DNA of 39,541 nt, taken from positions 1 to 39,541 of the forward strand of contig JAUIDR010000030.1 in the NCBI GenBank assembly GCA_030428565.1, written 5' to 3'. Numbering within the stretch: position 1 is the stretch's first letter; each line of letters begins with the position of its first letter. The DNA comes from Alphaproteobacteria bacterium (GTDB taxonomy: Bacteria > Pseudomonadota > Alphaproteobacteria > UBA7985 > JAUIBT01). This document shows positions 15,643 through 23,827 of the stretch, one piece after another. A program made the position numbers and the translations under genes. Under the pieces are notes generated by a model. The model saw only the letters and a list, made by a program, of their open reading frames with translations. It did no database searches and was not told the origin of the DNA.

Positions 15643-16556
15643 GCTTTTTCTGGGCTCAGCAAATGGTCCGAGAAATAGATCCCGTAGTTGCCGCGGCTCT
15701 TCTCACCAAAATAGCGTTGCAGCACAAAGCGGGTATCGGGATCAGACAGAGCGTCAAAATCGATTTCCTCTTGGGCAAAGAAGCGCCCGCCAATCGGTGT
15801 CCCGTCTTCAGACACGCAGCGATAGGCCACGGTCTGGCGCTGACCTTCGGCGTCGGCGTAGACCGAGAACAGAAAGCCGATTGAGGCTGTTAGCCCCAAA
15901 CTTCCCAACAAACGGCGGTAGGCCTGCGGGTGGCCTTCGCCCGCGTGCAAGGGAAGGCGCGGCAGACGCAGGCTGTCGTCCTCGGCGCGCTCAAGATAGA
16001 CGTGATCTTCGCGATCAATAACCGCGGTCACGGACACAGGCTTATCCGAGCGCAACGAGGCGCTTGCGCGCTCGATCAAACTGGGGTGATAAAAAGCGCC
16101 GCGCACATAGCCAAGACCATCGCGTTCGCGGTCGTGTTCGAAAGCCTGGATGTGGCCGATCAACAGCAAGTGGTCGCCCGCATCGACTTGTTGGTGCATG
16201 CTGCAATCGAACCAAGCGCAGACATCTTTCAACAGTGGCCGGCCATCGGGGCTGCGAAACCAGGCCACTTTGGCAAAGCGATCTTCGACCTTCGAGGCAA
16301 AGACGTTGGCCAAGCCGCGCTGTTGTTCGCTCAAAATGTTGACCGCAAAACCGTCCGCAGCTTCAAAAATCGCCAGATTGCTCGAGGATTTGGCCAGTGA
16401 TATCAGCAACAAAGGTGGGTCCAGCGACACCGATGTGAAGGAATTGGCAGTAAATCCAATGGGGGCTTTGTCCTGATCGAGCGCGGTGACAACGGTCACG
16501 CCGGTCATGAAGGAGCCAAAGGCGTTGCGTAGGGCGCGTTTGTCCAGCTCAGTCAC
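15639..16556 (-). CDS. flavin reductase-like protein with a Nudix-like C-terminal domain
   Basis: The 305-aa product has two parts. Residues about 1-160 form a flavin reductase-like (FMN-binding split-barrel) domain: FGSFMTGVTVVTALD, GFTANSFTSVSLDPPLLLIS, FAVNILSEQQ and a final GDHLLLIGHI. Such proteins reduce flavin with NAD(P)H or supply it to a monooxygenase. Residues about 175-305 (VTAVIDREDHVYLERAED onward) look like a Nudix fold with the Nudix box mostly lost (GEGHPQAYRRLLGSLGL retains its spacing, not its glutamates). GTG 16556 is preceded by AGAAAGGAT. The stop codon falls in a dispersed repeat. The physiological partner is unknown. Confidence 0.85.
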   Translation of the reverse strand: MTELDKRALRNAFGSFMTGVTVVTALDQDKAPIGFTANSFTSVSLDPPLLLISLAKSSSNLAIFEAADGFAVNILSEQQRGLANVFASKVEDRFAKVAWFRSPDGRPLLKDVCAWFDCSMHQQVDAGDHLLLIGHIQAFEHDRERDGLGYVRGAFYHPSLIERASASLRSDKPVSVTAVIDREDHVYLERAEDDSLRLPRLPLHAGEGHPQAYRRLLGSLGLTASIGFLFSVYADAEGQRQTVAYRCVSEDGTPIGGRFFAQEEIDFDALSDPDTRFVLQRYFGEKSRGNYGIYFSDHLLSPEKA

Positions 16557-17005
16557 GTCTATCCTTTCTGCCTAAGGGCCTTGCTAAGCGCATCCGGTGC
16601 GCTCTGGCCCTTGTGTCCTACGGTTGTTGCATGGTCTTGATTGTCCGCCCAGGCGCTGGTCGCCATGGTACTGGTCGCCTTGCTACTGGCTATTTTGGCA
16701 TTGGCTGCCGTTGGTAATGGCCGCTTTCGGGTCGGACCGACATGCTTTTTTTGCCGAGACCAAGAGCGCATCGATCCCAAAGGAGTCGATCAGCGCTTGG
16801 ACATGGCCTTCAATCTTTGAACAGACGAAAGCAATCACCACGGCGCGCTGATTAGACCAAGGCCGTGTTAGTCAGGCCAGCCTAAATGCGTCCTGGCTCG
16901 TTCAAACGGCCCCGCTGTTTTGTTTGAGCTTTGTGCGGGCTTCTGCCTTGTCCCGATTGGGGGCAGCGCTCGGCGGGGCTAAGGCGGGCGCTGCCCTCCG
17001 TGGCG
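16557..17005. other. intergenic region with a possible gene remnant
   Basis: No complete gene is supported here. One minus-strand stretch (16683-16841) has coding-like composition, described separately. A plus-strand ORF over the same bases has a Trp-rich, improbable sequence and was set aside. Confidence 0.4.
16683..16841 (-). CDS. possible small ORF or gene remnant, 52 aa
   Basis: From two adjacent GTG codons (16841 and 16838) the minus strand is open for 52 codons to a TAG at 16683-16685. The product begins VVIAFVCSKIEG and contains QALIDSFGIDALLVSAKKA, an amphipathic protein-like sequence. An in-frame TGA lies a short way upstream and no ribosome-binding site is visible. It could be a decayed gene fragment, a small protein or chance. 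Another ORF (16559-16780, same strand, other frame) competes with it. Confidence 0.2.
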   Translation of the reverse strand: MVIAFVCSKIEGHVQALIDSFGIDALLVSAKKACRSDPKAAITNGSQCQNSQ

Positions 17006-17944
17006 CTAGCACGCCCCGTTCGCGGCTTGAGCGATTTGGCGCAAATGGCGCATATCGCTACCACAGCAGCCCCCCAACACGCTGAGCTGTGGGAATCGTT
17101 GGCGCAGAGCCGCCAATTCTTGCCCCAGCTCCTGCGGTTCGCCGTCGTCTAGGCTGGTGGCTTCATCGAGCTCGGCGTGGCTACAGCGCGAGGCGTTGGC
17201 GACTAGGCCGCGCAGTCGCTGCATCCAAGGTGCGCCGTCCAACAGCGCCGCGAAATGGTCCGGGTGGGCGCAATTGATCATGTAGTAGGCGGCATAGCCG
17301 TCGGTCGCCTGATCGACTTCGCGAATGGCGTCTGGCAACGTGGCGCCGGTGGGAAGGCGGCCGTCGGTCTCAACGGTAAAGGCAATGACGCCCGGAAGGT
17401 CAAATTCGCGGCACGCCTGAATCAGGCCTGCGGCTTCGGCGGGATAGGCCAGGGTGTAGCCGCTGACCAAATCGACCGCCGTATCCGCGAGCACTGATAT
17501 CTGCTCGCGATGATAGCGCCGGGCCTCATCGATACTCATTTGTTGTTCGGGCGCGTAGGCGTCTTGGCGCGGACCGATGTTGGCGCTCAGCACGCTGGGT
17601 AGATCACCAGCGGTGTCGCGAACTATCTCCATGAGCGCAATGGCCTGGCGGTTGAGGTCTAACAGGCGCTGTGCGCTGTAGCCAAGCGGCGCACCACGGT
17701 CTCGATTGGCGACCCAGGTAGGGCTCTCTAAAATGACACCGGTGCCGGTCTCCTGCCCAAGCGCAATCAGATCAGCGAAATAGCGGCTCAGCAGCGCTCG
17801 CCCGTCTTGGCTCTCGAGCAGGGGATAGGCGGCAAAACCGGGTAGATCAATGCCCTGATTGAATAGAAGGTCGGTCTCCATCCCGGTATAGGCTAAATAG
17901 AGCGAACCGCCGAGTTGTGGCAGGGCCTTGCGATAGCGCGCCAT
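17006..17944 (-). CDS. homocysteine S-methyltransferase family protein
   Basis: This is a zinc-dependent methyltransferase of the Hcy-binding (TIM-barrel) family, which transfers methyl groups to homocysteine, usually from S-methylmethionine or betaine-type donors. From ATG 17944 (GAAAGGA upstream) it is 312 aa, the usual length. The zinc-binding cysteines are seen as INCAHPDHF (Cys about 225) and GGCCGSD (Cys about 293-294). Other family landmarks are ETDLLFNQGIDLPGFAAYPL near the N-terminus and SANIGPRQDAY. The frame extends 43 codons further up to 18073, but that part has no family similarity. It is divergent from the MFS gene. The methyl donor cannot be told from sequence. Confidence 0.9.
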   Translation of the reverse strand: MARYRKALPQLGGSLYLAYTGMETDLLFNQGIDLPGFAAYPLLESQDGRALLSRYFADLIALGQETGTGVILESPTWVANRDRGAPLGYSAQRLLDLNRQAIALMEIVRDTAGDLPSVLSANIGPRQDAYAPEQQMSIDEARRYHREQISVLADTAVDLVSGYTLAYPAEAAGLIQACREFDLPGVIAFTVETDGRLPTGATLPDAIREVDQATDGYAAYYMINCAHPDHFAALLDGAPWMQRLRGLVANASRCSHAELDEATSLDDGEPQELGQELAALRQRFPQLSVLGGCCGSDMRHLRQIAQAANGAC

Positions 17945-18206
17945 GGCTGCGTCCTTTCCGGCTTTGGTCAAAGGCCCCCAAAAGGCGAGGGAGCCTTTCG
18001 AACCATCAGCTTGCACCAGAATCGTGGTCTCGTCCAATCGTGCGCCGTTCTTGACCCTGCCCTGCGCCCACACGCAAAGCCGGTAGCCAGCTGGCCAGAT
18101 TGACGCCCGATTGGGGCTTGGGCTTGCACTTTGGTTCCAGATTTGCGACCTGTTGACGCCTTGGGCGCTCTGTGGCCCCTTTCTGTTCGGTTATCAAGGT
18201 TTTCGC

Positions 18207-19514
18207 ATGCCCGCCTCCGCCCCTTCCCATCGCTCCACCCTTCTGTTTGTGGCGCTGATCATGGTGTTGAACGCGACGGGCATCGGTTTGATTTTGCCGA
18301 TTATGCCGGATTTGCTGCAGCAGATTGCACCCAGCCTCAACGATGCGCGGGCCGCGACTTGGGGGGCGGGGCTGTCTTTCACCTATGCCGCAATGCAGTT
18401 TCTCATGAGCCCGACGCTGGGCAATATTTCGGACCGCTTCGGTCGTCGCCCTGTTTTGCTGGTCTCCATCTTTATGCTGGCCTTCGATCAGCTCTTGATG
18501 GCCTTAGCACCCAGCATGATCTTGTTATTTATCGCGCGCATGTTGGCGGGTGGATCGGCAGCCACCTATGCCACCGCCAATGCGGTAATTGCCGATATTT
18601 CGACCCCCGACGAACGCGCCAAGCGCTTTGGACTCTTGGGCGCGTCGTTTGGCATGGGCTTTGTTCTGGGGCCATTGATCGGGGGGTTCTTGGGCGAGTT
18701 GGGCCCGCGTGCGCCCTTCTTTGCCTCCTGCGCCCTCATGATCGCCGCGGGCGTCTTCGGCGCTATCATGCTGCCCGAGACCTTGGCGAAAGAAAACCGC
18801 CGTCCCTTCGATTGGCGTCGAGCCAATCCGCTGGGTACGCTGAACCAGGTGCGCAAGCTGCCTTCTGTCTCCTGGTTTCTGGTTGCCTTCTTCTTTTTCC
18901 AGATGGGCCACTTTGTCTATCCGGCTATTTGGTCCTATTTCGCCAGCGAACGTTATGGCTGGGAGAGCCGTCAGATTGGCTTGTCACTGTTTTTGGTGGG
19001 CATCGGCTTTGCCATTGTCCAGGGCGGTCTGATCCGCAAACTGCTGCCGATCCTGGGTGAGGCCAAGACCGCCATTCTCGGCTTTGCGATCAATGCGACT
19101 ATCTTGGTCTTGATGGGTCTATCGGTCGCGGGCTGGCAAGCCTATGTGCTGATGCCACTGGCTGCTTTGGGCGCCATGGCGACACCGGCTCTAAACGGCA
19201 TGATGTCGCGTTTAATTTCTGCCGATGCACAAGGCGAGCTGCAAGGCGCCACCGCCGGTATCACCGCCGTTACCATGATGATTTTGCCGCCGAGCATGGG
19301 TTGGATCTTCTTTTACTTCACCGATGAAGCCGCGCGCTTGGTCTATTTCCCAGGCGCGCCCTTTGTCGTCGCGGGCGGGTTGATGGCCTTGGCGATCTGG
19401 CCGTTGATGCTGGGCATTCGGCGTATGCGCCATCTGGAGGCCGCGCGCGCTGCTGAGGCTGGCGCGCCGCATACCGCTGCCCCGCAAACCGGTACGCCAG
19501 CCCCCGGTGAATAA
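18207..19514 (+). CDS. MFS multidrug/tetracycline-type efflux transporter
   Basis: This is a 435-aa inner-membrane transporter with 12 predicted helices, of the drug:proton antiporter (DHA1, TetA-like) group. Motif A, GNISDRFGRRPVLL, lies at about residues 72-85 between helices 2 and 3. The helix-1 region GIGLILPIMPDLL and the helix-5 motif GASFGMGFVLGPLIGG are typical of TetA/MdtG-like exporters. ATG 18207 has AAGG eight bases upstream; the frame is open 32 codons further up. The C-terminal 25 residues are Ala/Pro/Gly-rich. Substrate unknown. A tandem repeat that echoes its last codons follows the stop. Confidence 0.9.
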   Translation: MPASAPSHRSTLLFVALIMVLNATGIGLILPIMPDLLQQIAPSLNDARAATWGAGLSFTYAAMQFLMSPTLGNISDRFGRRPVLLVSIFMLAFDQLLMALAPSMILLFIARMLAGGSAATYATANAVIADISTPDERAKRFGLLGASFGMGFVLGPLIGGFLGELGPRAPFFASCALMIAAGVFGAIMLPETLAKENRRPFDWRRANPLGTLNQVRKLPSVSWFLVAFFFFQMGHFVYPAIWSYFASERYGWESRQIGLSLFLVGIGFAIVQGGLIRKLLPILGEAKTAILGFAINATILVLMGLSVAGWQAYVLMPLAALGAMATPALNGMMSRLISADAQGELQGATAGITAVTMMILPPSMGWIFFYFTDEAARLVYFPGAPFVVAGGLMALAIWPLMLGIRRMRHLEAARAAEAGAPHTAAPQTGTPAPGE

Positions 19515-19520
19515 GTCCCA

Positions 19521-19558
19521 GTGAGCTAGGCCCGGTGAGCTAGGCCCGGTGAGCTAGG
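19521..19558. repeat. tandem repeat, 14-bp unit x2.7, after the MFS gene
   Basis: The unit gtgagctaggcccg occurs at 19521-19534 and 19535-19548, followed by gtgagctagg. The flanks ccggtgaataag (end of the MFS gene) and ccagtgaataag are further variants of the same sequence. The array fills the 64 bp between the convergent MFS and glnE genes. Confidence 0.85.
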
Positions 19559-19578
19559 GGCCAGTGAATAAGACCAGC

Positions 19579-22197
19579 CTAATCAGCGCCCGCCGCGTCG
19601 AGCCAGCGCACCGCTGTCTCTTGGTAGCCAGGCAGTTGTGCCGGGCTGAGATCTGCGGGCCCCGCGATGGCGGCGTCAATCTGAGCCAAAATGCGCGCGA
19701 ACATGGTCTCAAGCTCGGCAATCGGGCGATGCTTGAGCCAATCCTCACCATAGAGACGGGCAAAGAACTGCGCCTGCTGCAAGGCGCGCGCATCGCTCGC
19801 GAGGTGTGAGCCCTGACCCAGTTGGCTGTCCAGGGCGGCGGGCAATTCGGGCAATGGCGTTTGCAAAAGCTGTGGCGCGCTACTGGCTTGAGCCAGAACC
19901 TGAAAGTTGATCAAGAACTCCAATTCCATCAAACCGCCCGATCGCAGCTTGACCTCGCCCGCGCTTGGTTCGGCTTCGTAGCGTGCCCGGCGCAGACGGC
20001 TGAGCATCTTCCAGGCGTCCTGGCAGAGCTGCTTGGCATCGCGTGGCCGCGCCAGGATCGACGCGCGCACCGCCTCAATATCCTGCCCGATGCCGGGGGC
20101 GTCCAACACGACACGGCTGGTGACGAGCGCCAGGTGCTCCCAGGTGTGGGCCTGCTTGGCCTGATAGGACTCAAAGGAGGAGAGGCTGACGGTCGGCGGA
20201 CCCGAGCGTCCCGACGGGCGCAGGCGCGTATCGGTTGGATAAGCGCGGCCTTCCTTCATCGGTGCGTCCAGCAGCGCTACAAAGCGGCGCGCAATTTTGT
20301 TTGCCTGATCGAAATCGGTGCCGTTGGGCACGATGAAAATCAGGTCCAAATCGGACAAGGGCATCATGTTGCGTGTCGCCAGTTTGCCGAGGGCCAAGAC
20401 GCTAAAGGGCAGCGCGTCCAGGCCTTGTTCTTGGCACAAAATATCCGATGCCAATTGCAAGGTCATGTCGGCTAGATCGGTCAAAAACTCCTGCGCCCAC
20501 AGAGTATCGCGCTGTTCATCGAACACCGCCAAGAAGGCCATGTAGAGCTGTTCATTGACGAAAGCGCGCAGCGCGCCCAACTGGCGTTCGTAGTTGGCAG
20601 AGGCATTGACCAACGCTTGGCCGGTCTCGACGTCCGGCACGTCAGGAACGCGCCCGCCGTTGGAAATGAGCCCATCCACGACGTAAGGGGATTGGTTCAA
20701 TAATATCGCCATCGCACCCGAATGCATCAGTGGGCGGATAACGTGGCCGGTGAGCCGCGGCTGTTCGGCAAATAGCCGCAAATAAGAGCCCGCTGAAGGG
20801 CCGAGGCTCTTCAAAAAAGCGTGGGTCGCCTGGCTGGCGGCTTTGGCGTCAGCGCTCTCAAGGCAGAGCCGCGCCATTTCGCGCCCCAGCGCCTTGAACT
20901 TGGGTTCGGCTTCTTGCGGCAGACCGTAGGCCTGAAAGCCCGCTTGCCAATTGTTGAGCAGCTCAATATCGGTCTCGACGGCTTCGCCTTCGCCCTCGGA
21001 GCCTTGGAAATACCCTTTGAAGGCGGCTTGAACCCGCGCGCGGATCGCCACTACTTCGCTCTCCAGCGCTTGCCAGTCCGCTTGGCCCGAGCGTTGTGCG
21101 ATCCATTCTTGCTGGTGGGGTACGCTCGGCAGTGCATGCTCGTGGCCGTCCGCCCAAAGCTGGACCCGGTTTTCCAGGGCCCGTAGGCGCTTATAGGCGG
21201 GCTCTAGTTCAGGCACCAACACGCCCTCTTCGGCCAAGACCCTAAGCGCGGTCAGGGTGTGGGGGGTCTGCAAGCGTGGGTCGCGCCCGCCCCAGACCAA
21301 TTGATGTGCATTGATGAGAAATTCGATCTCTCGGATGCCGCCTCGGCCGAGCTTGGTATGAAAGCCCGCCGCTTGGTCCAAGGGCACTTGCTGCGAGCGT
21401 TCGGTTTTCAGCTCGGGGTGTTCGGCGTGGATTTTGTCGTGCAGGGCGTTGATTTCGTCGATAGCCCGTTTGTCCAGCGAGCGGCGCCAGATGAAAGGGT
21501 GCAGCTCGCCCAAAAAGCGTTGTCCGGCCGCCTTATCGCCCGCCACCACACGCGCTTTCATCATGGCCAAGCGTCGCCAGGGCGGAGAGTGAAAGAAGAA
21601 ATAGTCCAGCCCTGCGCTGGTCGACATGGCCAGATCCGTGACCGAAGGATCCGGGCGCAGACGCCAATCGATACGCCAGGCAAAGGGGCCGGTTTTCGAG
21701 CCATCTAGCAGTTTATTGAGATTGCGCAAGGCACGCGCGCAGACATCGGTTTTGCCCTCAAAGGGCTTCACGGGCACAAGGTCCGGCTCGTAGAAGGCGA
21801 CCAGGTCCACGTCGGAGGAGAAGTTGAGATCTTGGCCGCCGAGCTTGCCGAGTCCCAGGATAAAGAGCCCCGGCACGGGCCCAGTTTCGGGTAGCTCGGT
21901 CGTGCGGCGCTTCATATCGGATTGGCGCCAGGCGGCGGCCAGGCCTTCGTCTAGCATGCGATCGGCCTGATCGGACCACCAAAGGCCCAGGGTCTCGGGG
22001 TCTTCGCCCTCAGCGTCGCGCTGGATATAGGCGCGCTGGATGCGCCGCTTATCGGCCAAAAACCCAGCGCGATCATCGTCGGGATCGTGAATGCTCTCTG
22101 GGCTATCTAGCCTCTGCTTTAGAGGAAAGGCATCTAAGGGCGAGGCGGCAGAGGACACGGCAGGGCAGACCTTTAAAGTAGAGCCGTCGCGCTGCAA
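19579..22197 (-). CDS. glnE: glutamine synthetase adenylyltransferase/deadenylase GlnE
   Basis: GlnE switches glutamine synthetase off and on by adding or removing AMP in response to PII signals. The 872-aa product carries both nucleotidyltransferase domains. The first has GLGKLGGQDLNFSSDVDL (about residues 115-132) and the second ALGKLATRNMMPLSDLDL (about 600-618), with a helical region containing KLGRGGIREIEFLIN between. The second site has lost the GG and LxxSSD details of the first. The start is uncertain: TTG at 22197 directly follows an in-frame stop and has no ribosome-binding site. About 80-100 residues usually found before the first domain in alphaproteobacterial GlnE are missing, so the 5' end may be truncated or altered. 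Confidence 0.93.
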   Translation of the reverse strand: MQRDGSTLKVCPAVSSAASPLDAFPLKQRLDSPESIHDPDDDRAGFLADKRRIQRAYIQRDAEGEDPETLGLWWSDQADRMLDEGLAAAWRQSDMKRRTTELPETGPVPGLFILGLGKLGGQDLNFSSDVDLVAFYEPDLVPVKPFEGKTDVCARALRNLNKLLDGSKTGPFAWRIDWRLRPDPSVTDLAMSTSAGLDYFFFHSPPWRRLAMMKARVVAGDKAAGQRFLGELHPFIWRRSLDKRAIDEINALHDKIHAEHPELKTERSQQVPLDQAAGFHTKLGRGGIREIEFLINAHQLVWGGRDPRLQTPHTLTALRVLAEEGVLVPELEPAYKRLRALENRVQLWADGHEHALPSVPHQQEWIAQRSGQADWQALESEVVAIRARVQAAFKGYFQGSEGEGEAVETDIELLNNWQAGFQAYGLPQEAEPKFKALGREMARLCLESADAKAASQATHAFLKSLGPSAGSYLRLFAEQPRLTGHVIRPLMHSGAMAILLNQSPYVVDGLISNGGRVPDVPDVETGQALVNASANYERQLGALRAFVNEQLYMAFLAVFDEQRDTLWAQEFLTDLADMTLQLASDILCQEQGLDALPFSVLALGKLATRNMMPLSDLDLIFIVPNGTDFDQANKIARRFVALLDAPMKEGRAYPTDTRLRPSGRSGPPTVSLSSFESYQAKQAHTWEHLALVTSRVVLDAPGIGQDIEAVRASILARPRDAKQLCQDAWKMLSRLRRARYEAEPSAGEVKLRSGGLMELEFLINFQVLAQASSAPQLLQTPLPELPAALDSQLGQGSHLASDARALQQAQFFARLYGEDWLKHRPIAELETMFARILAQIDAAIAGPADLSPAQLPGYQETAVRWLDAAGAD

Positions 22198-22246
22198 GGG
22201 GTCGCAAATTTATATGGCTCTGAAGAGCCTGCAAAATCTGCTCTAG

Positions 22247-22278
22247 GATCCGCACTAAGATCCGCACTAAGATCCGCC
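22247..22278. repeat. tandem repeat, 12-bp unit x2.7, upstream of glnE
   Basis: The unit gatccgcactaa is at 22247-22258 and 22259-22270, followed by gatccgcc. It lies 50 bp upstream of the proposed glnE start, in the gap between glnE and the outer-membrane protein gene. Confidence 0.85.
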
Positions 22279-22406
22279 TTGAGCGCCGCAGCTTGTAAAT
22301 GATGGGTTTATAGCGGGATGAACCGGTAGCCTCCAGCATGGCCCAGGCCCGCGCCAGGCTCAAGCAGCGGTTTGCTGACCAGGTGCGGCAATGGCGGCAA
22401 AGGCGA

Positions 22407-23237
22407 TCAGAAGAACTGATTTTGCATCTCAAAGCCAATGCGCAAGCCGAAGGTATGAATGCCGCCGCCGTCGCTAAGGTTGGGGTCATTCAGGATTTGT
22501 GAGTGTTCGTAGAGGCCCAGGATCAACCCGCCCTCGGTCACATAGTCAACGCCGATGCCAAAATCGTAGATCAGCGCGTTTTCCTGCTTGGCATAATCTT
22601 TGCCGTTCCAAGTGCCGTTAAAGTCATAGGAGGCACGCCCCAAGCCGAAGTGGATGTAGGGCTCTAAGACATCATTTTCCAAGCGATAGTGCAGACCCGG
22701 CGTGACCGCCAAGGCGCGGTAGTCGCCGCCAGCAACCGACCAAGTGGCACCGTTCGTGTCGGTGACTTGCTCGAAGTTTTGGGTGACGCTGGAGACGCTC
22801 AAGTTGACGCTGGAGACGCTCAAGTTCAGGCCGAAGCCCGAAAACAGATCCTGTTCGATGCCGAAGGCAAAGGAGCGCGCGTACATGGGGTCGAAATCGA
22901 CGCCATACGTCGAGGTGAGGTCATAACTACTCTCACGCACCACGCTGGGGCCCCCTTGAAAATAGACGCGGGTATCGTTGTTGCTCAGCGGGTAAGCGCC
23001 CTGATCGTAGCTGTCTAAATCGTAAGGGTCATAGCCAGCATCATAGTTGCCATAGCCCTCAGAATAATCGTCGCCCGATTCGCCGCCATGCGCGCTGGCG
23101 CTCCAGACCAGCACGCTCGCCAACAATAGGGCAGAGCGGGCTAGCAAGAGCCATGGCCCGTCTTGGCGGCGCGCCAAAGCAAGGCTGGCCACGGCGCTCG
23201 GCTTTTGGGGCAAGGTCTGGCGGGCGTGTTTGGGCAT
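22407..23237 (-). CDS. outer-membrane beta-barrel protein
   Basis: The 276-aa product starts with a long signal peptide (basic N-terminus, hydrophobic core about residues 28-46, cut near ASA-HGG). A Tyr/Asp/Gly-rich linker follows (about 51-85). The rest alternates polar and hydrophobic residues as in an eight-stranded beta barrel of the OmpA/OmpW-like 'outer membrane beta-barrel' group, ending in a phenylalanine (NQFF), the C-terminal residue favoured for BAM recognition. ATG 23237 has AGGAAG six bases upstream. Within the barrel a 21-bp tandem duplication encodes NLSVSSV twice in a row. The exact function (porin, adhesin or structural) is not known. Confidence 0.8.
   Translation of the reverse strand: MPKHARQTLPQKPSAVASLALARRQDGPWLLLARSALLLASVLVWSASAHGGESGDDYSEGYGNYDAGYDPYDLDSYDQGAYPLSNNDTRVYFQGGPSVVRESSYDLTSTYGVDFDPMYARSFAFGIEQDLFSGFGLNLSVSSVNLSVSSVTQNFEQVTDTNGATWSVAGGDYRALAVTPGLHYRLENDVLEPYIHFGLGRASYDFNGTWNGKDYAKQENALIYDFGIGVDYVTEGGLILGLYEHSQILNDPNLSDGGGIHTFGLRIGFEMQNQFF
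22784..22825. repeat. in-frame tandem duplication, 21-bp unit x2, in the outer-membrane protein gene
   Basis: The unit from 22784 to 22804 is repeated exactly at 22805-22825. It encodes two adjacent copies of NLSVSSV, lengthening a strand or loop of the barrel by seven residues without breaking the frame. Confidence 0.95.
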
Positions 23238-23741
23238 GGGGCTTCCTCGATCACGGAGCGTTCAGGGCAATACCTCTAGATCGCCTGACTGCGGTGCGTT
23301 TAGAACGGCAACCTCAAGGCTAGCACAACTTGGCGGCTGCCAAGCGCCAAGCGGCAAATCATACACGGATTTTTCGACCCTGTGCCTTGGTGTCACGATT
23401 TGATTAGGAATTGCCCGCCGCGACTTTGCTACCCTAAAAGGCGCGCAACGACATATAGCCGCGCTAGAGTAGGCGCTTTGCCCCGGACTCTCCACGCTAG
23501 CGCGCAAAAACACCTAGGATGGCAAGGCAGGTGCGTCCTGTAGCCAGCCGTTTGACGCGGCGCAATTTGATCTAAATCAAACGTGGTGTCAGAGCTTTGC
23601 AGTATCGCAGATGGGCAGCGCGCCAAATTGTCCATTCATCCCATTTTTACCCTTCGCTCCGTTTGGATACCTGGTTTGTAACCGCTAAGGGTGCTAGATT
23701 TTTTGGGTAAGTGAGGCCGCCGCCGCCCCAGCCGAGCGCCA
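23238..23741. other. intergenic region between the outer-membrane protein and GntR genes
   Basis: About 500 bp with no supportable gene. It must hold the divergent promoters of both neighbours, but no hexamer pair was convincing. A palindromic site at its right end is listed separately. Confidence 0.5.
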
Positions 23742-23762
23742 CGCATCACCGCGCGTGATGCG
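23742..23762. promoter_or_regulatory. inverted repeat CGCATCAC-N5-GTGATGCG, candidate operator
   Basis: Perfect 8-bp arms (23742-23749 and 23755-23762) separated by five bases lie 65 bp upstream of the GntR-family start. The 21-bp symmetric size suits a winged-helix dimer. Binding by the adjacent regulator (autoregulation) is inferred from position only. Confidence 0.5.
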
Positions 23763-23827
23763 CTTTGACGACTAAGCAGGTCGGATTGGGCTTAGGTTCT
23801 GACAGATTGCCGGATAGGGAGATGCCC

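Noticed and set aside
17945-18206. Possible SAM-type riboswitch upstream of the homocysteine methyltransferase gene
   Set aside because: No recognisable SAM aptamer core or pseudoknot arrangement could be traced by eye in this gap.
18131-19060. 309-codon plus-strand ORF overlapping the MFS gene
   Set aside because: It is a +2 frame shadow of the transporter, with Cys/Gly/Arg-rich sequence and no membrane pattern.
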